From positions 124,001 to 188,000 of the forward strand of contig QANY01005078.1 in assembly GCA_003255025.1 (NCBI GenBank): a stretch of 64,000 bases of DNA, read 5' to 3'. Each line of letters opens with the position of its first letter. The first letter of the stretch is position 1. The translations under genes were made by a program, and so were the position numbers. The notes beneath the pieces are model-generated. The model made no database searches, was not told where the DNA came from, and saw only the letters and a program-made list of their open reading frames with translations. The DNA comes from Datisca glomerata. Its lineage: Eukaryota > Streptophyta > Magnoliopsida > Cucurbitales > Datiscaceae. Positions 55,964 through 64,000 of the stretch are shown here, piece after piece.

Positions 55964-56600
55964 TTAACATGCCCAGTAAAATCCTTCTCCAGTTGTAAGT
56001 AGCTTATCATCATTTTCATCCTTCACCACGTACTCACCCGTAACCAATTTCACGATTAACATGGAGTCAAAGAATATTTTTACATATGTTACCTCATATT
56101 CTCGTAGCAAGGATATTCCCACTATCAGCGCTTCGTCTTCTACTTCATTATTCGACGTGTTAAACCCAAAGGAGATGGAATGTTCTAGCGTTTCTCCAAA
56201 TGGAGTTTGCACCACCACTCCTGCTCCACCCCTTGTGTTAATTGAGGCGCCATCCACGTACAACTTCCAAGGTCCATTATTTGCTTTGTTTTGAGACTCG
56301 TGGTCAACTTTGTCCCTTGTAAAGTCCGCTACAAAAACAGCCAGTGCCTGCCTTTTGAGGGAGGTTCTCAACTCATAGTGAATTTTGTACTTACTTAACT
56401 CAATTGAGGATTTTACCATTCTTCCGCTTACTTCCGATGAGTGAAACAGACTCTTGACGGGTGAGTCCATTAGGGCTTTGATGCTGTGTACTTGGAAGTA
56501 TGACATCAACTTTATTGTGCCAGTTACAATCGACAATACTAACTTTTCCATCTTTTTATACATCGTTTCAGCTGCCACTAGACTTTAACTTACAAATTAG
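55964..56600 (-). pseudogene. Gypsy RT connection and RNase H
   Basis: 204-residue frame: VHSIKALMDSPVKSLFHSSE, GRMVKSSIELSKYKIHYELR, then WKLYVDGASINTRGGAGVVV, ISFGFNTSNNEVEDEALIVG and YVKIFFDSMLIVKLVTGEY. YVDGAS, NNEVE.EA and DS.L belong to a complete RNase H fold of the archaeal-like type that Tat elements carry after their normal RNase H. The catalytic D, E and D look conserved in this stretch. Confidence 0.85.
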
Positions 56601-56821
56601 ATAGGTTTCTGCTTTCTTTCCTCTTCCCTGATGAGTACGACGCTAACGATTATTTCTAAGTGTAGGTTTCAAGAGTAACGAATGAGTCGTTATGTATTCC
56701 TTGTACTTTCTAAGGGCTTCTTCACACTCTTCATTCCACATGTCTACGGAGTTCTTTCTTAATTTCTCAAAAAATGGTTTACACTTGTCCGTTGACTTTT
56801 AAATAAATATATTCAGAGCCG

Positions 56822-57420
56822 TCAGTCTCCCTTTAACCCTTGTATTTCTTTCCAATTTCTTGGAGAGTTCATTTCTATGATGGATTTCACCTGATCTGGA
56901 TTAACTTTTATGGAATTCTTCCTTAAGACTAAGAAAGCTTCCTTGAGATCCTCAATATGATCTTCTTGTTCCTTGCTTTTTACTAGCATGTCATCTACAT
57001 AGACCTCCATGTTTCTTCCAATTTGTTCATGAAAGATTTTGTTCACAATCCTCTGATAAGTTACACCTGTAATTTTTCAACCCAAATGACATTACCTTAT
57101 AACAATAGATACCATATTTAGTAATAAAAGAGGTTTTCTCTTAGTCAGGTTGGAACATTTTCACCTGATTGTACTCGGATTAAGCATCCATGAAGTTAAG
57201 AAGTTCATGTCTTGAAGTTGCGTAAACCATTTGGTCTATTCTCAGTAAAGAATAATCATCCTTCGAGTAGGATTTGTTCAAGTCAAAGAAAATCACACAG
57301 ATTCTCCATCTTCTATTTTTCTTTTGCACCATCACCACGTTGGCGAGCCACTCCGGGTAATCGACTTCTCGAATGAAAATAGCCACCAGGAGTTTTTTTT
57401 ACTTCTTCCTTAATGGCTTT
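56822..57420 (-). pseudogene. Gypsy reverse transcriptase
   Basis: 57386-57180 reads FIREVDYPEWLANVVMVQKK, NRRWRICVIFFDLNKSYSKD and RIDQMVYATSRHELLNFMDA. The canonical VDFTDLNKA reads VIFFDLNKS, so an Asp near the start of this box is lost. After a frameshifted stretch, 57046-56822 reads MNKIFHEQIGRNMEVYVDDM then LVKSKEQEDHIEDL, with YVDD intact. Confidence 0.88.
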
Positions 57421-57686
57421 ATTCTTTTTCGGGGCAAAAATTTTATTTCGTTGTTTCACTGGCCTCACAGGTATTTCCGCATCTGATAGAAAGTTGAAGG
57501 TATGGCTTTCATTTTTTGGAGCTAGGTTCTCCCTAGGATGGCATTGTATGAAGACGAAGTATTCAAGATTACGAACTTAGTCATCTAATTGAAGGGTTCA
57601 ACATTTACTAGAAGGATGAGAATTCCTTCTAAACAGCTAATGGCTCCGTTGAAGCCTATCATCGGTTGTGAAGCTCCCTACAGTTT

Positions 57687-57930
57687 CTATTCTCCCATTG
57701 ATATCTTTTCTAAGGTCGTCTGATATAGGATATTGACAACATTTCCATCATCAATTAGGACTCTCCTCAGTAAACAATTGCCAACCTGTATTGAAATGAT
57801 AAGATCATTATTGTGACACCCGTCTTGTTCCAAATCCAGGTCATCAAATATCAACGGGGGATTTTCGTTGTTATTTGAGGAGCTCCCTAAGCGTTCCTCC
57901 AACATCATTTTTTTACAGTACATTTTCCTT
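57687..57930 (-). pseudogene. Gypsy aspartic protease
   Basis: The frame reads NENPPLIFDDLDLEQDGCHN and ISIQVGNCLLRRVLIDDGNV then VNILY. This is the retrotransposon protease box, normally VLIDNGSSVDILY; here it reads IDDGNVVNILY, with the following Asp changed to Asn. Only the core is present. Confidence 0.78.
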
Positions 57931-58049
57931 TCCCTTCTAGTGGTCCCATCCTGCTCCGTTAGCGTGGTTGTTTCTCATTGTCACGCTTATCATCGCAATG
58001 GGTCTCTTTTCAGCTTCGCATTTCTGTTCTTCCTTCCTTACAAACTGAC

Positions 58050-59100
58050 GAAGATACCCGTCATTAATAAGTTCTTCGATGTAATCCTTGAGCTAGAAGT
58101 AGTCTTTGGTATAATGCCCGCTACTTTTATGATTAGAAAAAAACTTGTCCTTATCTTTATAATGTGACTCCTTTTTTAGTGGAGCTAGCATTTTTAGCCA
58201 AGGTTTGTCTTTGATTAAGTCGACAATCTGGTTTACTAGGATTGTCAGCGGTGTATAGACTTTGTCTATGGGATGCACCATATCTAAATCCCTTCTTTCG
58301 TACTCTGTCTTGTCCTGTTTACTATCGTTTCTTTCGTCATCTCTTTCCATTCTGTTAGTCCTTTTGTTATCAGACCTGGAATTTCGTTCCTGCCTCCGAG
58401 GTTCTTCCACCCTCTGCTAAGCTATTTTCAACAGGCTTATTTTTTCCTCTTCTAGTGTAATATAGGTTTGCACCCGCTGAAAAATTTATGACATAGTCAG
58501 AAGCTTTACTTTTGATAAGTTCTCAAACCGGGGTGAGTTTAAATCTAGCCCCTGCCTGAAAGCCAAATTCGCTACCTGAACATCACAGTTCTTGACTTTC
58601 GCCATTTCATCCTTGAATATGTTGGTATATTCCCGTAGAGACTCTCCTCTCTTGGTAGAGATAGACAAAATATATTCCGTATCCTCCATCACTGCGTAAT
58701 AAGTAGAATACTGTTCCAAAAAGACAGAGGACATAACAGTAAAGTTAGTAAGCAAATGTGTAGGGAGGGAATGATAGGCTGGTAGGGAACATCCTACACA
58801 TCAACTCATCTTCGTGTTGGTGTAGCGTCCACTTGTCTGAATTGTTGGAGGGATCTACCAGACTAGTTTCCCTTCGTAGCACTTAAGTTTGGGCGATACA
58901 AATTTCTTAGGTATATGAGCCACTAGGATTTCTGGGCATAGCAGAGTTCGGGTAAACGACTCAAGGTCGGCCTTGCCCGTGGTCCCTAACTTCCTCATCT
59001 CCATCATCTTCCTTTCTAACATTTCTTCCATCGCTTTCTCAGTTATGATTTTGGGCAGATGAGCTTCTCCCGTTGTCTCCTTGTATGGTACTGAGAATGG
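58050..59100 (-). pseudogene. Gypsy gag (retrotransposon gag domain)
   Basis: 58755-58486: NFTVMSSVFLEQYSTYYAVM, YILSISTKRGESLREYTNIF, KDEMAKVKNCDVQVANLAFR and QGL. After a stop, IFQRVQTYITLEEEK and 58410-58093 KPWLKMLAPLKKESHYKDKD then SGHYTKDYF. These are the typical gag domain and the C-terminal YCxFHxxxGHxTxxC-like motif of Tat elements. The N-terminal part is readable in fragments to about 59000. Confidence 0.82.
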
Positions 59101-59502
59101 ATTTCTCTATCATCATATTGTACATTTTATGCTGGTATCATTGTTTTCTTATCTTACATCTTATCCGTTTTCCTCCGAGTGGATCTCTTGCTCCCCATTG
59201 TTGGATCTTTGACTGGCCTCTGCATGCGTTGGTGCCAGTTCTTGCTAAAATGCATTAATTATGTCCTTCACTGTCTTCCACGCGCTACGCAACGTCTCTA
59301 TATTTTGTTGTTCCATCTCTTGGATTCCAGTCAAAATTGTCTAGAGCATCTCCACCGGTGAATTTGGTTGATCAACACGATCGTCTCCATTTTCGATTAT
59401 GTTATCCTAATTCAAGACTGCATTCGATCTGGTTCTAAGAGTTATTTCGTGTTGGGGGGTTTCCTTGAGTTTTTCTTTCACCTCTCAATGAAGACACTAA
59501 TA
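59101..59502 (-). other. Tat-element leader and PBS
   Basis: On the - strand the sequence after the LTR remnant is TATTAGTGTCTTCATTGAGA, close to the PBS-adjacent TGGTGCTTTCATTGAGAG seen in Tat elements. The leader between PBS and gag has no intact ORF. The + strand frames at 59073-59361 are incidental. Confidence 0.6.
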
Positions 59503-59556
59503 TGTAAATGATTTTTTTCTCATAGTAAAAAAAATAATGAGAGAAGAGAAATATCA
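59503..59556 (-). repeat. Remnant of the Tat-element 5' LTR
   Basis: TGTAAATGATTTTTT to AATAATGAGAGAAGAGAAA matches 50462-50515 and then diverges abruptly, so only the last 54 bp of the 5' LTR remain. Confidence 0.7.
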
Positions 59557-59841
59557 AAAAACTTATCAATATGAAATTTTATGTGATAATGGGAGTAATT
59601 TGTAGCAAAAAATATTTTTCCAATCTTAGCCCCATAGTATAGATGATGTCCGAAAAAGACAGCAGTTTTGCATGGAGAGGTTTGAATATGTGAGATGCAT
59701 AAACATGGTTACGTAAGAAGCACATGCTGAATTAGACTTTGGTAAACTAATCTCTTTTGATGGGACTACTCGTAGAACATGTGCTTCGCGCGTGTTCAAA
59801 TATCCTCAAAATTTACGCAGAATTTTAATCTATTATTAAAG

Positions 59842-60954
59842 TTAAAACAAAAGGAATAGAAGTAGAGTAAAATAAGTGGAATTCCATCTAGTAGAAATAT
59901 CAAGAGAGACTATACTACTTGCAATTACTTTTGCAGCCTTAATACAAGTCTTAAACTTTTGAAATCGAGAAGAAGAAGTCCTCACATATTTCACCGCATT
60001 GTGGATTTGAATGATTGAGTCATTGAGGTCCTTTAAAGAATCAAGCACATTGAGGTTAAGAATACGTGCGCAACATCTAACACGCAAAAACTCCAAATCC
60101 AACACATGCCAACCCAAATTTCTAATTGTCTCTCTCAAATAATTGAGTGTGCCATCATTGGCCCTTGCATTATCAACCGTGATCGTGAAAACCCTCTCAA
60201 AACCCCAATCAAGAAAATAATTCTCAATAGCCATACCAATTGACTCCCTCTTATGATTAGCAATTGGACAAAAGTTAATAATTCTTTTATGAAACTTCTA
60301 ATCATTGTCAATAAAGTATGCAATGATTACCATGTAACTAAAATTTTACACCGACGTCTATGTATCAGTGGTAAGACATAACCTATGATTCTTATTTGCA
60401 AAAACCTTTTTCAAATTCTCTCTCCCACAAAAAAAAACTTTAAGGCAATTTCTAGCAACAATTGTCCTAGAGGGAATAACAAACTGAGGTTACATCATCT
60501 AACAAAACTCACGAAACCCTTCAACCTCTACCACCTTAAAGGATAATTCATCCTTAATGATCATTCTAGCAAGCAACATCCTACATTTCTCAGCATTAAA
60601 AGCTGTATTAGAGAGTGTACATGTATTTTCACTCGCTCTCTGACTAGTTGTGTTGATAGTATATAAACTAATGTTTTTTTACTTCGAGTCGGCAAATCTA
60701 GTAGAGTTCTTCTTACATCTCTTCAAGTGAGTCCATAAACTAGAAATGCCATTAGCACTAATACATGATAACACACGCTTACAATGGTTACAAGCAGCTT
60801 TCTCATCGTCAGAATCACCAGTTTCAATTCTAGAAAAATCATTCCAAACATCAGAAGGCTTTAGGTCAGATTTTCTCTTACCTGAATTATGCTTTGGAGG
60901 TTTTGAGTCTTTAACTCCAGCATTTTCAGTAACTTCTACATCAACATCTGACAT
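59842..60954 (-). pseudogene. hAT transposase with BED zinc finger, incomplete
   Basis: Residues 1-91 (60954-60679) are MSDVDVEVTENAG with a nuclear-type basic stretch, then SDVWNDFSRIETGDSDDEKA and ACNHCKRVLS to SSLWTHLKRCKKN, a BED finger (CX2C and HX4C). A stop follows. Broken frames give ARMIIKDELSFKVVEVEGFR, NHRLCLTTDT (first catalytic region, normally LTxDxW) and, at 60234-59842, NYFLDWGFERVFTITVDNAR, VRCCARILNLNVLDSLKDLN and LDISTRWNSTYFTL. The usual CAAHILNL box reads CCARILNL. Confidence 0.88.
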
Positions 60955-61840
60955 CTAGTAATTGAATGAGATGAGTAAACTAACAAGAAACTATTATTAT
61001 GACAAAAGAGTAATACAGATCTAAAACACAAAATTCAGAACAAAAATTCATAATACAGAAATTCTGTAACAGAACAAACATAAATCATAATATAGTACAG
61101 ATCATAATACAGTCCATAATACATATTACGAATCTATGATTGGGCAGTATACAAAACAAAAAAATCAAAGATTCAAACAAAAGAGTAGTATACAGAACAA
61201 AAAAATGAGCAACAGTTCAAACATAGATCTGAAAGCAACAGATCTACAGTCGAACACTACAGATCTAAATTTAAATCAAATGTAAATCAGAGAACACAGA
61301 TATGAGAGAAGGGTGAAATTTGTGAAGGATTACCTGGAGACCTTCAAGGATTTAGTAGACAAATCAGAGTCTCAGACCAGCACCCTAAAAATTCAGAGTC
61401 TCAGACTCAAGAGAAATTATAGTCTCAGACTTGAGAGAAATCAGAGATTCAGATAAAACCTTATGAGAGAAATCACGAAGGAGACTCAGCGTCTTGAACA
61501 AAAACCCCTAAAAATTCATAGATGAGGAAGAGAGAAAATCACGAAGGTGAATTGAGGTAGGCAGAGCGGTGTAAGTGGAAAATGAGCAAAACCCTAAAAA
61601 TTTAGCTTATATCAGGGTTAAAGACTCAAAACGACGTCATATTGAAGAGTATATGAGATAAACAACACTAGGTATTAAACGACGTCGTTTTGCATAGGGA
61701 TATTCGGTTTGAAAATACATTTTTTCGAACTGAGCCTAAAGTTCGATTTGACAGAACTGTCGAACCGAACCGAATTGAGGTATATTAAATAACCGACCAA
61801 CTGACCATTTTCAATTCGGTATCAAAATCCCCCCCCTAAG
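59845..61840 (-). mobile_element. hAT (Ac-like) DNA transposon, 3'-truncated
   Basis: The 5' end on the - strand lies near 61840, starting TTAGGGGGGGGATTTTG and followed by repeated GGTTCGGTT/CCGAAC motifs typical of hAT subterminal regions. The leader (61840-60955) includes two AACGACGTCGTTT-like blocks near 61678-61690 (61630 is similar). The transposase starts at ATG 60954 with a BED zinc finger and continues to about 59850, where it breaks off in the middle. The C-terminal hATC dimerisation domain and the 3' end are missing. Confidence 0.82.
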
Positions 61841-62306
61841 CTTAATTAAGAAAACAAAGAGATAGAATGGCAAAGAAAATCGAGTCCTAAATTGAAACCG
61901 AATTAATAGGGAAGGGGGAAGTAAAAAGGATGAAATGGGGTTTGATGGAGAGGAAGAGCGGAGAAAGCCATGAAATGGATATTGATTTGACTTGTTTTTT
62001 TTGTTGTTGTTTGAAATTCGTGATAGATGGTTCTGTAATTTTACTGGTTTATTTTGAGTGGATGGTAGATTAAGGTATATTCAGTGTAAGTGAAAATTAG
62101 TGTGGAGTATCTTTTAGAAAATTAAGTTTTCTAAGGGTATACTGTAGGCAAAAACTTTTCGCAAGAGTCCATTTTTCCAAAAAAGCAAAAGAAAAATTCG
62201 CTCTTCTGCTCTTCGTCTTCATCTGGAAACAGCAAAACTTCAAGTTCAAACCCTAACTCATCTAATCATCAACTTTTGAGGTCGAAGCTCGAAGTAGCAG
62301 TCGAAG
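61841..62306 (+). promoter_or_regulatory. Upstream region and 5' UTR of the PUB49-like gene
   Basis: About 465 bp between the hAT end and the ATG. The last 120 bp are pyrimidine-rich (CTCTTCTGCTCTTCGTCTTC, 62202-62221) and have the look of a 5' leader. No definite TATA box was assigned. The nearby hAT end may have removed or supplied promoter elements. Confidence 0.5.
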
Positions 62307-62434
62307 ATGGGGAAGAAACAGCATAGTAAAGACCGGATGTTCATAACCAAAACGGAGTGGGCAACCGAATGGGGAGGCGCTAAATCCAAAGAAAATCGCA
62401 CCTCTTTCAAACGCCTTCCCTTTTACTGCTGCGC
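62307..62434 (+). CDS. PUB49: U-box/cyclophilin (PUB49/CYP65, PPIL2 family), exon 1
   Basis: ATG at 62307 opens MGKKQHSKDRMFITKTEWAT, EWGGAKSKENRTSFKRLPFY and CC, the invariant N-terminus of this family. The exon ends within an Ala codon at 62434 before GTACTC, and the codon is completed at 62541. The family has an N-terminal U-box (E3 ligase) and a C-terminal cyclophilin-type peptidyl-prolyl isomerase domain and is nuclear, associated with the spliceosome in animals. Five exons fit in the window (62307-62434, 62541-62603, 62714-62817, 63715-63806, 63917-64000+), with no frame defects, so the gene looks intact. The cyclophilin domain is beyond the window. Confidence 0.96.
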
Positions 62435-62437
62435 GTA

Positions 62438-62472
<35 letters not shown>

Positions 62473-62479
62473 TGTGTGT
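62438..62479 (+). repeat. (TC)n(TG)n microsatellite in intron 1
   Basis: About 42 bp of TC then TG dinucleotides, starting 4 bp after the exon 1 donor site. The T-rich stretch to 62514 continues the low-complexity tract. A frame read through it is spurious. Confidence 0.95.
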
Positions 62480-62540
62480 TTGCGTGTCTTTTTCTCTCTC
62501 TCTTTCTCTCCCCTAACAATGATATGGGAATATTTTGCAG

Positions 62541-62603
62541 GCTCACATTTACTCCTTTTGAGATCCCAGTGTGCACTGTAGATGGCAGCGTCTTTGATCT
62601 CAT
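62541..62603 (+). CDS. PUB49: PUB49-like gene, exon 2
   Basis: Acceptor TTTTGCAG at 62533-62540 and donor GTAATT at 62604. Encodes LTFTPFEIPVCTVDGSVFDL, the first strand and loops of the U-box. The phase joins exon 1 (GC+G gives Ala) and exon 3 (AT+G gives Met). Confidence 0.95.
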
Positions 62604-62713
62604 GTAATTTTTGCTGTGATTATGATTGTATTATCATAGAGTAGCTTTTGAGTTTGCTGATTTTGGGGTAAATTTAAGTGAATTACAGGGTATTGATTTT
62701 ACTTTGGTTGTAG

Positions 62714-62817
62714 GCATATAATTCCATATATCCAAAAATATGGGAAAAATCCGGTTAGTGGAGCACCACTGAAGCAGGGTGAGCTTATCCCACTAACTTT
62801 CCACAAAAATTCTGAAG
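62714..62817 (+). CDS. PUB49: PUB49-like gene, exon 3
   Basis: Acceptor TTGTAG at 62708-62713 and donor GTTGGT at 62818. Encodes HIIPYIQKYGKNPVSGAPLK then QGELIPLTFHKNSE, the central U-box helix and loop. Confidence 0.95.
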
Positions 62818-63714
62818 GTTGGTTCTGTTGTAAGCTATTCCTTTCTCTGCTTAGAGTTCTTAATTTTTTCATTTCTCTGACTTCATTTTTTGGATCACAT
62901 ACGGAGTTTCTGAATAAACACATAGCAACTCTGCTCATTTGGCCTTTCCTAGCAGTTACTGGTCATAATTAGCTTACACTGAGTCTTTTTCTTTGGGGTA
63001 ATGCCACATAAAAGGACGTCTAGAGAAGCAGTTAAGTTTCCTTATTGACTAAATCACAACTCTAGTTCGACGTAGAGGTTAACTTTACATGATTTGTTTG
63101 AAAAGCTTACGTTCTAAACTTTTTCATTTTGTAATTGTCAGCTCAGCTTTGCTGAGAATATTATTCCGAGCACGTTGTCTGAGCCAAGTGTTGCTAAGGT
63201 GGGAAGGGAGAAATCCCTGCATGGTTAGGGAAGGAGAAATAAGTAGCTGTAGGCATGGAATTATCCTAGTTAATATATATGTGAAAAATTGAATGAATAG
63301 AAAAGGGAAAAATGTTTAATAATAACTTTGAAAGACTTTTCTTTGTTTAGAAAGTCCATGCAAAATCAGCTATTTTTTTACTAACTGCCCAACTGGAATG
63401 ATGATCTTTATGAACGATTTGAGCAATTTATTATTTGACAGCTGACAGTATTTTTTTTGTCAATACTTGATGCTATTAGATATAAGGGTACTCATTTGCA
63501 TAGTTTTCATAACTCTGATGTGAGGCAATTCCTCTATTAACTGGAAATTAATATTTCTTTGGTTTTTTGGATCTCCATTACAACCATGCAGTTATCTATT
63601 AAGACTCGTTTTTCACTCCCACCTTTTCTTTCTTATTCATCATGTGTTGGACTGCTGCTCTTGACTTATTCACTAGCCTTGGATAACTCATCACCTATCT
63701 TTACTTTACTGTAG
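62818..63714 (+). other. Intron 3 of the PUB49-like gene
   Basis: 897 bp with GT at 62818 and ACTGTAG before 63715. AT-rich; the + strand frame at 63089-63292 has no family resemblance. No transposon was recognised inside. Confidence 0.85.
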
Positions 63715-63806
63715 GAGATTTTCACTGTCCTGTATTAAACAAAGTTTTTACTGAATTTACACACGTGGTTGCTGTGAAGACAACTGGAAATGTGTTTTGC
63801 TATGAG
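63715..63806 (+). CDS. PUB49: PUB49-like gene, exon 4
   Basis: Begins with GA GAT TTT after the split Gly codon and encodes DFHCPVLNKVFTEFTHVVAV then KTTGNVFCYE, matching the family. Donor GTGTGT follows at 63807. Confidence 0.95.
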
Positions 63807-63916
63807 GTGTGTTATATTATAAACAGTTAAACAGTTGTAAATCTCAGTACTACTTGTTGCCTACTTGAATAATCATAATAAGAACATCACTCGATTCTTT
63901 GTTCATACATTCATAG

Positions 63917-64000
63917 GCAATTAAAGAACTAAATATCAAGACAAAGAACTGGAAGGAGCTCCTCACTGATGAACCATTCACTAAGGAAGATCTTATAACA
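63917..64000 (+). CDS. PUB49: PUB49-like gene, exon 5 (runs off the window)
   Basis: Acceptor TTCATAG at 63910-63916. Encodes AIKELNIKTKNWKELLTDEP then FTKEDLIT, the end of the U-box-linked conserved block. The reading frame is open at the last base of the window. Confidence 0.94.

Larger units (their letters stand above)
50462..59556 (-). mobile_element. Ty3/gypsy retrotransposon of the Tat lineage (coding on - strand) with antisense extra gene
   Basis: On the - strand: remnant of 5' LTR (59556-59503), PBS-like AGTGTCTTCATTGAGAG (about 59497-59481), gag (about 59000-58050), protease (57923-57687), RT (57400-56822), RNase H and a second RNase H-like domain (56578-55964), integrase (about 55450-54590), a tandem-repeat array (53990-54485), an extra gene on the + strand (51581-53579), and a 3' LTR (about 50694-50462). 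The PBS type, gag end and RNase H block fit the Tat lineage. The 5' LTR is cut short at about 59556, close to the hAT element. Frames carry many stops. Confidence 0.88.

Noticed and set aside
62262..62603. - strand frame with a His/Thr-rich repeat across PUB49 exon 1 and intron 1
   Set aside because: Produced by the TC/TG microsatellite and antisense to conserved exons.

Overview
The window is nuclear DNA of a flowering plant, probably a eudicot. It is AT-rich, has GT-AG introns, contains typical plant transposon lineages, and carries two recognisable host genes on the + strand: an intronless gene for 60S ribosomal protein L26 (uL24) at 40490-40930, and the first five coding exons of a U-box/cyclophilin gene of the PUB49/CYP65 (PPIL2) family from 62307 to the window edge. 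From memory, these two families are near neighbours in Arabidopsis (At5g67510 and At5g67530), so the 21 kb between them here looks like a conserved gene neighbourhood inflated by transposons.

Nearly everything else is transposon-derived. From left to right: a subtilase gene fragment next to the 3' end of a CACTA element (2331-3153); a + strand Ty1/copia remnant E1 with an extra 3' ORF and an LTR (3231-7319); a complete CACTA element with TAA target-site duplications (7320-16249, coding on the - strand); a related copia copy E2 in opposite orientation (16253-21355) that holds a Mutator-like insertion with a possible SINE inside; an LTR piece of the same family in + orientation (21480-21930); an unassigned stretch with a direct duplication (23.4-25.8 kb) and a long near-perfect hairpin (25786-26194); a second CACTA 3' end (27250-28007); a truncated copia on the - strand (29940-33150); a CACTA-like terminus with a perfect palindrome (33530-33603); and a decayed copia on the + strand (36489-38880) containing a single N between two 165-bp direct repeats.

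Downstream of RPL26 lies an LTR retrotransposon with both LTRs, a PBS and a near-matching TSD (43370-49848). Its interior is a mosaic of two copia pol lineages and is split by a Mutator-like element with a perfect 9-bp TSD. Next comes a Tat-lineage Ty3/gypsy element coded on the - strand (50462 to about 59556). It has an extra, intron-containing gene on the opposite (+) strand and a nine-unit 55-bp tandem array. A 3'-truncated hAT element (about 59845-61840) follows, and then the PUB49-like gene.

None of the transposon ORFs is intact; all carry stops, frameshifts or deletions. The CACTA element is the closest to whole and appears to be among the youngest insertions. I found no tRNA or rRNA gene, no CRISPR array and no prokaryote-like operon. 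Domain calls are by eye from conserved motifs; no search was run.
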